A DNA stretch of 64,000 nt, taken from contig NZ_LMSM01000011.1 in the NCBI RefSeq assembly GCF_001428125.1, positions 62,001 to 126,000 of the forward strand. Direction: 5' to 3'. The position numbers and the translations under genes were made by a program. Of the stretch, positions 26,242 to 34,335 are shown piece by piece; the stretch's first letter is position 1, and each line of letters opens with the position of its first letter. Source of the DNA: Nocardioides sp. Soil774. GTDB taxonomy: Bacteria > Actinomycetota > Actinomycetes > Propionibacteriales > Nocardioidaceae. The notes below the pieces were generated by a model. That model searched no databases, was not told the DNA's origin, and saw nothing but the letters and a program-made list of their open reading frames with translations.

Positions 26242-27012
26242 ATGGGAATCCTCGACGGCAAGCGCATCCTCGTCGCCGGCGTCACGATGGACAGCTCGAT
26301 CGGCTTCGCCACCGCACGCGTCGCCCAGGAGCAGGGCGCGACGGTGCTGATCTCCAACTTCGGCCGCGCCCTCGGCATCACCAGGCGCATCGCCAAGCGG
26401 CTGCCGCAGGAGGCCCCGGTGCTCGAGCTCGACGTGACCGACGAGGACCACCTCGCCGGCCTCGCCGACCAGGTGCGCGAGCACGTCGACGGCCTGGACG
26501 GCGTCGTGCACTCCATCGCCTACGGCAACCCGGAGACGCTGCTCGGCGGCAAGTTCATGACCGGCCCGTGGGAGGACGTCGCCCAGGCCGTGCAGGTCTC
26601 GGCGTACTCCCTCAAGTCGCTCGCCGTGGCCACGCGTCCGCTCATGTCGCGCGGCGGGTCGATCGTCGGCCTGACCTTCGACGCGACCATCGCGTGGCCG
26701 GCGTACGACTGGATGGGCGTGGCGAAGGCGGCGCTGGAGAACACGAGCAGGTACGTCGCGCGCGACCTCGGTCCGGAGGGCATCCGCTGCAACCTGGTCT
26801 CGGCGGGCCCGCTCAAGACGCTCGCGGCGAAGGCCATCCCCGGGTTCGAGGACCTCGAGTCGGCGTGGAAGGACCGTGCGCCCCTCGGCTGGGACGAGAC
26901 CGACCACACGCCCACCGCCCAGGCCGTGTGCGCGCTGCTCAGCGACTTCTTCCCGGCCACGACCGGCGAGATCGTGCACGTCGACGGTGGCTTCCACGCG
27001 ATGGGCCTGTAG
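26242..27012 (+). CDS. fabI: enoyl-ACP reductase FabI/InhA type
   Basis: 256-residue divergent SDR with the enoyl-reductase hallmarks: GVTMDSSIGFATARVAQEQG at the cofactor site, VHSIAYGN around residue 91, and the catalytic pair Tyr155-x6-Lys162 (YDWMGVAK). It catalyses the last reduction of the elongation cycle and is the type of protein targeted by isoniazid or triclosan. The ATG has ribosome binding site GAAGGGA. Operon with fabG. Confidence 0.94.
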   Translation: MGILDGKRILVAGVTMDSSIGFATARVAQEQGATVLISNFGRALGITRRIAKRLPQEAPVLELDVTDEDHLAGLADQVREHVDGLDGVVHSIAYGNPETLLGGKFMTGPWEDVAQAVQVSAYSLKSLAVATRPLMSRGGSIVGLTFDATIAWPAYDWMGVAKAALENTSRYVARDLGPEGIRCNLVSAGPLKTLAAKAIPGFEDLESAWKDRAPLGWDETDHTPTAQAVCALLSDFFPATTGEIVHVDGGFHAMGL

Positions 27013-27031
27013 GCCCGTCCGGGTCGTTCGG

Positions 27032-27037
27032 TAGTTT
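27032..27037 (+). promoter_or_regulatory. leaderless promoter -10 (TAGTTT) for the stand-alone Mur ligase gene
   Basis: TAGTTT, 6 nt, then GTG 27044. Confidence 0.6.
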
Positions 27038-27043
27038 CCACCG

Positions 27044-28747
27044 GTGACCTCACTCGTCGAGCTGCGCATCCTCGAAGGCCCCAACCTCTACTTCCCGCGT
27101 GCAGCGGTGAAGCTGACGTTGGACGTCTCGACGATCTCCGAGGCGAGCGACGAGGCGGTGCTGCGGTTCGCGCGCCGGATCGGTCTGCGGACGACGCGGC
27201 CGGGGGCGCCGGGCTCCGGCTTCCGGCAGCGCTTCGCCCTGCGCGCGGTCGAGCGGCTCGTGCGCGCGATCGCCAACGAGGCGGGCACCCGCCGACTCGC
27301 GGTGCGGGTGCGCCCGACCTCCGACCCGCAGGTCCTGGTCGTCGCCTTCCCGTGGCGCAACCGTGAGCGCGCCCGCGCGCTGGGCGAGGCCGTGGCGCAC
27401 GCGCTCGACGCGCTGCCCACCCCCGCCGTCGAGCAGGCCGTGAGCGCCGCGGCCGCCGAGGTCGCTGCCGCGCCCCGGGGCGCGCGGCCGACGACCCTCG
27501 TCCCGAAGATCCCCGTCGTCGCGGTGACCGGCACCAACGGCAAGACGACCACCAGCCGGATGATCGCGCACATCGCCCGCACGAGCGGACTGGTCGTCGG
27601 CTGGTCCAACACCGACGGCATCTACCGCGACGGCGTGCTGGTGGAGGCGGGGGACTACTCCGGACCCTCCGGCGCAGCCCGCGCGATGGGTCTGGACGGC
27701 GTCCAGCTCGCCGTGACCGAGACCGCCCGCGGCGGCATCCTGCTCAAGGGCATCGGCATCACCCGCAACGACGTCTCCGTGGTGACCAACGTGACCGCCG
27801 ACCACCTCGGGCTCCAGGGCATCGACACCGTCGACCAGCTCGCCGAGGTGAAGTCGGTCGTGCCGCGGATCACCCGCAAGGACGGCTGGGCCGTGCTCAA
27901 CGGCGACGACCCCCGCGTGCTCGCCATGCAGGCGGTCATCTCCGCCCAGCCGTGGATCTTCAGCCGCGACCCCGACTCACCCGCCGTCCGCGAGGTGCTC
28001 GGGCACGGCGGCGGACGCGCCACGACCGTCATCGACGGCTGGATCACCGTCCTGGCACCGGGGTCCGACCCCGACCCGCTGGTCGAGCTCGCCGACGTCC
28101 CGATGACCCTCGCCGGGCTGTCGCGCTTCAACATCGAGAACGCCCTGGCCGCGGCGTCCGCCGCCCTCGCCATCGGCCTGCCCCGCGAGGCCGTGGTCGA
28201 CGGGCTCACGTCGTTCCGCCCCGACGCCGAGCACAACCCGGGCCGGATGAACTTCTTCTCGATGCCGTCCCAGGACGGCGACAGCGTCTCGGTCGTCATG
28301 GACCTCGCCCACAACGAGGCCGGCCTCGAGGCGCTGCTCGAGATCATGGATGGCGTACGCCGCCCCGGCGCGCGCCTGCTGCTCGGCCTCGGCGCCGTCG
28401 GCGACCGCACCGACGAGCTGATCGACGCCCTCGGCGAGATCGGCGCCAAGGGCAGCGACGTGGTCGCGATCGGTCACAAGGAGTGGTACCTCCGCGGTCG
28501 CACCATGGACGAGATCGACGTGCTGCTGCGCGCCGGGGCGGCACGCGTCGGCGTCACCGACATCGACACCTACGAGACAGAGGTCGCGTGCCTCGCCGCG
28601 GTGGTGGAGCGCGCCCGTCCCGGCGACGTCGTCGGACTGATGTGCCACGCCGAGCGGCAAGAGGCCTACGACTGGATCGCCGCCCACGGTGGCGTGCCCG
28701 ACTCGCCCGAGGTGCTCGCGCAGAAGGTGCGGGCCGCCCGGGGGTGA
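27044..28747 (+). CDS. stand-alone CphA-like Mur ligase without ATP-grasp domain
   Basis: 567 residues. Residues 1-140 resemble the small N-terminal domain of cyanophycin synthetase (ELRILEGPNLYFPRAAVKL compares with the start of CphA). A Mur-ligase module follows with P-loop VTGTNGKTTTSRMIAH at about 160-175, nearly identical to the CphA encoded at 30017-32794 (same GTNGKTTTSRMIAH string), and with VTNVTADHLGLQGIDTV, NIENALAAASAALA and LLLGLGAVGDRTDELI. The ATP-grasp domain that CphA has between these parts is absent. It should therefore catalyse only one ATP-dependent ligation, presumably onto a peptide or amino acid carboxylate or amine. Partner and product are unknown; proximity to cphA/cphB suggests a related polymer. 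Confidence 0.82.
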   Translation: MTSLVELRILEGPNLYFPRAAVKLTLDVSTISEASDEAVLRFARRIGLRTTRPGAPGSGFRQRFALRAVERLVRAIANEAGTRRLAVRVRPTSDPQVLVVAFPWRNRERARALGEAVAHALDALPTPAVEQAVSAAAAEVAAAPRGARPTTLVPKIPVVAVTGTNGKTTTSRMIAHIARTSGLVVGWSNTDGIYRDGVLVEAGDYSGPSGAARAMGLDGVQLAVTETARGGILLKGIGITRNDVSVVTNVTADHLGLQGIDTVDQLAEVKSVVPRITRKDGWAVLNGDDPRVLAMQAVISAQPWIFSRDPDSPAVREVLGHGGGRATTVIDGWITVLAPGSDPDPLVELADVPMTLAGLSRFNIENALAAASAALAIGLPREAVVDGLTSFRPDAEHNPGRMNFFSMPSQDGDSVSVVMDLAHNEAGLEALLEIMDGVRRPGARLLLGLGAVGDRTDELIDALGEIGAKGSDVVAIGHKEWYLRGRTMDEIDVLLRAGAARVGVTDIDTYETEVACLAAVVERARPGDVVGLMCHAERQEAYDWIAAHGGVPDSPEVLAQKVRAARG

Positions 28748-28770
28748 GGACGGACGGTCGCTCCTGCCCC

Positions 28771-28776
28771 TAGGGT
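28771..28776 (+). promoter_or_regulatory. leaderless promoter -10 (TAGGGT) for the membrane protein gene at 28783
   Basis: TAGGGT, 6 nt, then ATG 28783. Confidence 0.65.
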
Positions 28777-28782
28777 CCGACC

Positions 28783-29640
28783 ATGACTCACGGGGGCGAG
28801 GTCCACAGCCGATCCATCGAGCACCCGTGGCTGCTGTCGTTGCTGGCCGCGCTCGTCGCGGCGCTGCTGGCGGCCTTCGTCCTCCCGGTCGAGGGCGAGA
28901 GCCTGGGCTACGCCTCTGGCAGCCACTTCGGCACGCTGCTGCTGCCGTGGCTCGCCGGCGCCCTGGCGATCCGGCACCGGTCGTGGCCCTCGTGGCTCGC
29001 GGTCTGTGGTCTCGTCGTCGTGTTCATGCTGGTGCTGCTCCTCGTGGCCGGCGTCAGCCGGGCCGTGGTCGACGCGCGCGAGCGGGACGTCTCGGCACCC
29101 GGCGCCGCACCGAACGGCTCGCCACGGACGTCGCCGGGTGAGTCGCAGGCCACCACCGACCAGGCCCTCTCCGTCGAGACCCCGCGTCGCGTGGGCGAGT
29201 GGCGCCGGCTCGACGGCGCGGAGCAGCAACGCGTACGCCGGCAGGCGCTCGCCTCCCTGGAGGTCTATCCCGACGACTGGGTGGTCGGCGAGCCCGCCGT
29301 CGCGTCGTACTCGCACCCCACCGGCCAGGCCGTCCTCGTCGCGATCGCCACAGGAGGAGGACTGGCCGAGGAGTTCGCGGCCGACGAGCGACAGGGCGCC
29401 GTCAACTTCGTCGGGGGTGCCCTCCCGGAGCGCAACCCGAAGAGCGTCGACCCGGGTCCGCTCGGCGGCGGGGCGGCCTGCGTCGACGACGTCGACGTCC
29501 TGGACGGCGGTCTGATGTGCGGCTGGGTGGGTGACGGGACCGCCGGCCAGCTTCTCCTGCAGGTGCCGGGGATGACCATCGAGGAGGCCCTGCCGGTCCT
29601 CCACCTCTTCCACGAGGAGGCGCTCGCCGACGTCGGCTGA
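28783..29640 (+). CDS. membrane protein with extracytoplasmic domain, unknown function
   Basis: 285 residues. Three hydrophobic segments (about 16-36, 48-60 and 70-90: LLSLLAALVAALLAAFVLP, LLLPWLAGALAI, WLAVCGLVVVFMLVLLLVAG), then a Ser/Pro/Ala linker and a folded region (140-285) that contains two cysteines (ACVDDVDVLDGGLMCGW) likely to form a disulfide outside the cell. I recognise no known domain. It sits between the stand-alone Mur ligase and the convergent cyanophycin operon, with its own promoter. Confidence 0.65.
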   Translation: MTHGGEVHSRSIEHPWLLSLLAALVAALLAAFVLPVEGESLGYASGSHFGTLLLPWLAGALAIRHRSWPSWLAVCGLVVVFMLVLLLVAGVSRAVVDARERDVSAPGAAPNGSPRTSPGESQATTDQALSVETPRRVGEWRRLDGAEQQRVRRQALASLEVYPDDWVVGEPAVASYSHPTGQAVLVAIATGGGLAEEFAADERQGAVNFVGGALPERNPKSVDPGPLGGGAACVDDVDVLDGGLMCGWVGDGTAGQLLLQVPGMTIEEALPVLHLFHEEALADVG

Positions 29641-29654
29641 GACCTCGACCCGGG

Positions 29655-30020
29655 TCAGACGTCGCCCGGGTCGACCTGCTCGCCGGGCGCTCCGATGTCG
29701 AGGTCTCCCTCGACGATCATCGCCGAGAGCCCGGCCGCCGAGTGCGTCTCGTGCGACTCGCCCGGCTCCCACACGGCGGCCTGACCGGGGTAGATCACCT
29801 GCGCGACGCCGTCGGCGCCGCTGACCTCGGCCTCGCCGTCGAGGACGACCAGCAGCTGGCGTCCCGACGCCGGATGGCGTCCGATCGACCCCCCGGGAGC
29901 GAGGCTCACCGCGACGAGGTGCGCGTCGGCGCTGATGCCGAACGCGCCGACCGAGAAGTGCCGGCTGCCGTGGGCCTCGATGCGGCGGCGGGGCAGGGCG
30001 CCCAGGTCGAGGATCCTCAC
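29655..30020 (-). CDS. cupin-domain protein coupled to cyanophycin synthetase
   Basis: 121-residue single-domain cupin. The first motif is APGGSIGRHPASGRQLLVVLDG and the second IYPGQAAVWEPGESHETHS, giving candidate metal ligands His and Glu. The GTG start at 30020 overlaps the CphA stop (GTGA), so it is translated from the cph mRNA. It may sense or modify an amino acid or bind a metal; the cupin family is too broad for more. Last gene of the leftward operon, 14 nt from the convergent membrane-protein gene. Confidence 0.85.
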   Translation of the reverse strand: MRILDLGALPRRRIEAHGSRHFSVGAFGISADAHLVAVSLAPGGSIGRHPASGRQLLVVLDGEAEVSGADGVAQVIYPGQAAVWEPGESHETHSAAGLSAMIVEGDLDIGAPGEQVDPGDV

Positions 30021-32794
30021 CCGGCCTCCGTGGGGGTCGGCGTGTAGTCGGGGTCGGCCGACGGCGCGTCCGGGTTGGCCACCGACCCTGCCTGGGCCGT
30101 GTCCGACCAGTTCTCCAGCTCGGCCATCACCTCGGCGTGCTTGTCGACGCACACGACCACGAGGTCGCCGCGGTTGGCGCGGCTCATCGCGTGGCGTACG
30201 GCCTCGATCTCCTCCACGACGAGCTCGGCCTGCTTGCAGCGCGCACCCTCGTCCATGGCGGTGCGCACGCCGTCGAGCACCAGGGAGGCGGTATCGCCGC
30301 GCTGGCGACCGCGCAGCGCGACGTCCTCGCGCACGATCACGACGTCGAAGTGCTGGGCGGCGATGTGGCCGAGCTCGCGCATGTCCTCGTCGCGACGGTC
30401 GCCGGCGGTCGCGATGATGCCGATCCGCGAGGGACGTGCGAGGTCGTGCGAGGACGCCAGCGAGTCGCCGACCCGGTCCACGAAGTCGCCGAGCATCTTC
30501 ATGCCGGGCGCGTTGTGGCAGTAGTCGACGATCACGTTGACGCCGTTGACGTCGACCTCGTTGAGGCGGCCGGGGGAGAGGTAGTAGTTGGTCGAGAAGG
30601 TGCGCAGGCCCTGCCGGATGTCGTGCAGGGGAGCACCGGCCGCGAAGGCGGCTGCGGCTGCGGCGAGCGCGTTCTGCACGTTCATCCGCGCCCGGCCGTT
30701 GAAGGTCGCCGGCAGCAGGTGGGTCCACGCCAGCTGCATCTCGCGGCGGCCGTGCTGGACGACGATCATCTCGCCGCGCTCGGTGGGGTTGATCACGATC
30801 GCCTTGCCGCCACGACGGCAGTGCGCGTCGATCATGTCGCGCACCTCGCTGCCCGGCTCCTCCATCGAGAACCACACGACCTGGCCCGAGCACTTGCGGC
30901 GCATCTCGCGGACCAGCGGGTCGTCGGCGTTGAGCACCGCGTGGCCGTCGCGCGGCACCGCCTCGACGATCACGGCCTTGACGTCCGCGAGCTGCTCGAC
31001 GGTGTCGATGCCGCGCAGGCCGAGGTGGTCGGGCTGCACGTTGAGCACCACCGCGACGTCGTTGCGCTCGTAGCCCAGGCCCTCGCGCAGGATGCCGCCG
31101 CGGGCGACCTCGAAGACGGCGAAGTCGACGCGCGGGTTCTGCAGCACCATGCGCGCCGAGCGCGGGCCCGAGGCGTCGGCACGGATGACCAGCCGCTCGT
31201 CGATGACGACGCCGTCGGTGGACGTCATGCCCACCTTGCGGCCCAGGCCCTTGAAGATGTGGGCGATCATCCGGCTGGTCGTGGTCTTGCCGTTGGTGCC
31301 GGTCACCGCCACGATCGGGATGCGCGAGGTCGCGCCCGGCGGGAACAGCATGTCGACGACCGGCTTGGCGATGAACTGCGGCTCGCCGATGGTCGGGTGG
31401 GTGTGCATCCGGAAGCCGGGCGCGGCGTTGACCTCGCAGATCGCGCCGCCTGCCTCGCGGACCGGCTCGGTGATGTCGGGGCAGATGAAGTCGATGCCCG
31501 CGATGTCGAGGCCGACCATGCGGGCGGCCTCCTCGGCGATCTCGACGTTCTCCGGGTGCGCCTCGAAGGTGCGGTCGATGGAGATGCCGCCGGTGGACAT
31601 GTTGCCGGTCAGCGCGAGCTTGACCATCTCGCCCTCGGCCGGCACGGAGTCGAGGGTGTGGCCCTGGTCGGCGAGCACCTCGACGGCCGCCTCGTCGACC
31701 TTGATGCGGGTGAGCACCTTCTCGTGCCCGACGCCGCGGCGCGGGTCGGCGTTCGTGAGGTCGACCAGCTGCTCGACCGTCGACGTGCCGTCGCCGGTGA
31801 CCGAGGCGGGCACGCGCTCGGCGATGGCGACCATCCGCCCGTCGATGATCAGGCAGCGGTAGTCCTTGCCGGTCACGAACGACTCGACGATGACGTTGCC
31901 GCGGCGCGACTGGCCCTCCGCGACGGGGAAGGCGGCGCGTACGTCGGACTCGTCCTGCAGGTCGAGGCAGACGCCGCGGCCGTGGTTGCCGTCGAGCGGC
32001 TTGAGGACCACGGGATAGCCGATGCGCCGCGCGGCGGCGACGGCCTGGTCCTCGGTGCGCACCGACTCCTGCTTGGGCACCGGGAGGCCGGCGGCGCCGA
32101 GCAGCTTGGTGGTGAGGTCCTTGTCGGAGGCGATGTCGACCGCGATCGAGGAGGTCTCCGACGTCATGGTCGCGCGGATGCGCTTGGCGTGGACGCCCTG
32201 CCCGAGCTGGACGAGGGAGTACTGGTTGAGCCGGATCCACGGGATGTCGCGGGAGACGGCCTCGTCGACGATGGCCTGGGTGGAGGGGCCGAATGCGGTG
32301 CGCTCGGCGCGACGGATGAAGTCGTCGCGCTCGGTCTCCCAGTCGAACTCGGGGTCACCCTCGACGAGGTGGTTGACGAGCCGCACCGCGAGACGGCCCG
32401 CGGTGAGGCCGACGTTCTCGTCGATGTAGCCGTAGATGATGTTGTAGTGGCCGGGCTGGCCCTTGACCTGACGGGTCTTGCCGCGCCGGATGTCGTGCCC
32501 GACGAGCTGCTGGAGCGCGAGCGCGACGTGCTCGGCCACGTGCCCGAGCCAGGTCCCCTCCTTGAGGCGCTCGACGAAGCCGCCACGACGCCCGCGCGAG
32601 CACGAGTGCTCCCGCAGGCCCGGCAGCATCGAGACGAGGTCGTCGGAGAAGCCCGGGAGGGTGTTGGTGGGGAACTGCTCCAGCGAGCCCAGGTCGACCA
32701 CGAGGTGGATCGACTTGTCGTAGGACCAGACGTTGGCACCGCGGTAGACGCGGGTCTCGACGATCTGCAGGTCCGGCGTGGGCCGTTCGCTCAT
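30017..32794 (-). CDS. cphA: cyanophycin synthetase CphA
   Basis: 925 residues, normal for CphA. The N-terminal domain (1-160) carries LREHSCSRGRRGGFVERL and GTWLGHVAEHVALALQQL, the latter an H-x3-EH metal-site-like motif linked to primer processing in some CphAs. An ATP-grasp domain follows (about 210-480, with VVLKPLDGNHGRGVCLDL and AICEVNAAPGFRMHTHP), then a Mur-ligase domain with P-loop GTNGKTTTSRM near residue 497. CphA builds multi-L-arginyl-poly-L-aspartate from Asp and Arg with ATP, without ribosomes; the product stores nitrogen. ATG 32794 gives the family start (LQIVETRVYRGANVWSYD); a longer frame upstream lies antisense within cphB and is rejected. It starts on the last base of the cphB stop. 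Confidence 0.94.
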   Translation of the reverse strand: MSERPTPDLQIVETRVYRGANVWSYDKSIHLVVDLGSLEQFPTNTLPGFSDDLVSMLPGLREHSCSRGRRGGFVERLKEGTWLGHVAEHVALALQQLVGHDIRRGKTRQVKGQPGHYNIIYGYIDENVGLTAGRLAVRLVNHLVEGDPEFDWETERDDFIRRAERTAFGPSTQAIVDEAVSRDIPWIRLNQYSLVQLGQGVHAKRIRATMTSETSSIAVDIASDKDLTTKLLGAAGLPVPKQESVRTEDQAVAAARRIGYPVVLKPLDGNHGRGVCLDLQDESDVRAAFPVAEGQSRRGNVIVESFVTGKDYRCLIIDGRMVAIAERVPASVTGDGTSTVEQLVDLTNADPRRGVGHEKVLTRIKVDEAAVEVLADQGHTLDSVPAEGEMVKLALTGNMSTGGISIDRTFEAHPENVEIAEEAARMVGLDIAGIDFICPDITEPVREAGGAICEVNAAPGFRMHTHPTIGEPQFIAKPVVDMLFPPGATSRIPIVAVTGTNGKTTTSRMIAHIFKGLGRKVGMTSTDGVVIDERLVIRADASGPRSARMVLQNPRVDFAVFEVARGGILREGLGYERNDVAVVLNVQPDHLGLRGIDTVEQLADVKAVIVEAVPRDGHAVLNADDPLVREMRRKCSGQVVWFSMEEPGSEVRDMIDAHCRRGGKAIVINPTERGEMIVVQHGRREMQLAWTHLLPATFNGRARMNVQNALAAAAAAFAAGAPLHDIRQGLRTFSTNYYLSPGRLNEVDVNGVNVIVDYCHNAPGMKMLGDFVDRVGDSLASSHDLARPSRIGIIATAGDRRDEDMRELGHIAAQHFDVVIVREDVALRGRQRGDTASLVLDGVRTAMDEGARCKQAELVVEEIEAVRHAMSRANRGDLVVVCVDKHAEVMAELENWSDTAQAGSVANPDAPSADPDYTPTPTEAG

Positions 32795-33771
32795 CAGTGG
32801 TCTCCCTGGGTCGGGTCGGGGGTCTGGGGTGAGCGCGAGCGCCGCAGCTTGAGCCGGCGCCTGATCGCCTCGGGCGTCGCGTCGGCGGCAGCGATGTCGC
32901 GCGCGAGCTGGCGCAGGTCGCGGCTGGCCTCGGCCAGCTCGTCGGCGTCCTCCGGGTCGACGACCGGCTCCTGGGGCACGAGCGCACGCGTCGTGAGGTT
33001 GAAGACCGAGCCCTGCGGCAGCACGTGGAAGACCACGCCGCTCGCCAGCAGGGGCGAGGAGCGGGTGGCCTCGTAGGCGTTGGACACCATCCGCGCGCCG
33101 TCGAAGACGGTGACCGCGCCCTTGCCGAGCACGCGCATCACCAGGTCGCCGTCGACGTCCTCGACGAGGCCGCAGGTGTCCTCGTCGACGCCGATCCCCA
33201 GCAGCTGCGGGCTCTGCGCGACGATCATGAGCAGCCGGCCGTAGCGGTTGCGCTGGTCGAAGTGCTGGTCGATCACGGTGGCGTCGACCAGGCCGAGCCC
33301 GGCCGCGACCTGGGTCATGCGCTGCTTGGGGGTGGCGCCGCCGACGCCGAAGGCGACCATGTGCGACGACTGGATGCTGGCGCCGGCCGACGTGCCGGCC
33401 ACGACCGCGCCGCGGGCGTGGGCGCGCAGGATCGCGTCGCCGACGGGTGTCCCGCACACGATGGAGGAGAGCTTGAGCTGGTTGCCGCCGGTCATGAAGA
33501 CGCCGGTCGCGCCGTCGATGGCCTTCACCAGCGCCGCGTCGTGCGACTGCTCGCGCGACTCCGGACGTACGGCGTCGACGCGAGCGGCGCCGAACTTGGT
33601 GAAGAGCGCGTCATAGACGTCGACCACCTCACGACCGAGCGAGGAGGCCGTCGGGATGACCGCGATCCGGGCGTCCTTGCCGCCACTGAGCGCGACGAAG
33701 TGCTTGAGGATGGTCGGCTTGCGCACCTTGTCCTCGGCACCACCGATGATCATGAGTGGTCCGTTGGGCAT
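32794..33771 (-). CDS. cphB: cyanophycinase-like peptidase (S51 family)
   Basis: 325 residues. The start MPNGPLMIIGGAEDK, the VFMTGGNQLKL block, the nucleophile elbow GTSAGAS with Ser128, and DQHFDQRNRYGRL with His170 fit cyanophycinase. The Ser-His spacing of 42 agrees with what I recall for CphB. There is no Glu anywhere between Ser128 and His170, where the triad acid is expected; only Asp163 and Asp168 are acidic. The C-terminus has a basic tail (RRRLKLRRSRS). CphB releases beta-Asp-Arg dipeptides; here activity may be altered. First gene of the operon, with its own -10. Confidence 0.85.
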   Translation of the reverse strand: MPNGPLMIIGGAEDKVRKPTILKHFVALSGGKDARIAVIPTASSLGREVVDVYDALFTKFGAARVDAVRPESREQSHDAALVKAIDGATGVFMTGGNQLKLSSIVCGTPVGDAILRAHARGAVVAGTSAGASIQSSHMVAFGVGGATPKQRMTQVAAGLGLVDATVIDQHFDQRNRYGRLLMIVAQSPQLLGIGVDEDTCGLVEDVDGDLVMRVLGKGAVTVFDGARMVSNAYEATRSSPLLASGVVFHVLPQGSVFNLTTRALVPQEPVVDPEDADELAEASRDLRQLARDIAAADATPEAIRRRLKLRRSRSPQTPDPTQGDH

Positions 33772-33778
33772 GACAGGC

Positions 33779-33784
33779 AGGCTA
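33779..33784 (-). promoter_or_regulatory. leaderless promoter -10 (TAGCCT, minus strand) of the cphB-cphA-cupin operon
   Basis: TAGCCT read leftward, 7 nt, then ATG 33771. Divergent from the phosphatase gene at 33805 with only 33 nt between start codons. Confidence 0.6.
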
Positions 33785-33804
33785 GCGGCTGGAAGGGTGG
33801 AGAC

Positions 33805-34335
33805 ATGCAGGAGCCAAGGAGTGAGGCGCCGCGACGGCTGGTGGTGATGCGCCACGCGAAGGCCGTGGCCACCGCCCCGACCGACCACGAGCGCGCCCTG
33901 GCCGACCGCGGGCACGCCGACGCCACGTCGGTCGGCAGGTGGTTGCGCGACGAGGGGATCGAGCCCGACGCCGCCCTCGTCTCCGACGCGATGCGGACGC
34001 GCCAGACGTGGGAGCAGCTCGCGCTCGCGGCCGCGTGGGACGTCGCCGCCGAGCTCTCCGCAGCCCTCTACGCCGCGGGACCCGACTCCGCCCTCGACCT
34101 GATCCGCGAGGTCGACCCGGACGTGCGCACGCTGGTCGTCGTGGGGCACAACCCGACGATGGCCTACCTCGCCGAGCTGATCGACGACGGCGACGGCGAC
34201 GTCGAGGCCACCACCAACCTGCTGACACGCGGGCTGCCCACCTCGGGGCTCGCGCTCTTCGGCCTCGAGGTGGAGTGGCGCGACCTCGGCCCCGGCGCCG
34301 GGCGCCTGCACGCCTTCCGCACCGGGGAGGCATGA
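33805..34335 (+). CDS. SixA-type histidine phosphatase family protein
   Basis: 176 residues. RLVVMRHAKAVA holds the RHG-type catalytic motif (Arg-His-Ala as in SixA), MRTRQTWEQL follows, and VVVGHNPTMAYLAEL holds the second catalytic His. SixA proteins dephosphorylate phosphohistidine in phosphorelays or PTS proteins; in actinobacteria the target is unknown. ATG 33805 has a purine-rich ribosome binding site (GAAGGGTGGAG). Its stop overlaps the methyltransferase start (ATGA). Confidence 0.88.
   Translation: MQEPRSEAPRRLVVMRHAKAVATAPTDHERALADRGHADATSVGRWLRDEGIEPDAALVSDAMRTRQTWEQLALAAAWDVAAELSAALYAAGPDSALDLIREVDPDVRTLVVVGHNPTMAYLAELIDDGDGDVEATTNLLTRGLPTSGLALFGLEVEWRDLGPGAGRLHAFRTGEA

Noticed and set aside
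30017-33457. CphA extended to 1146 residues
   Set aside because: The extension is antisense-composition sequence inside cphB in another frame; ATG 32794 overlaps the cphB stop as in a coupled operon.
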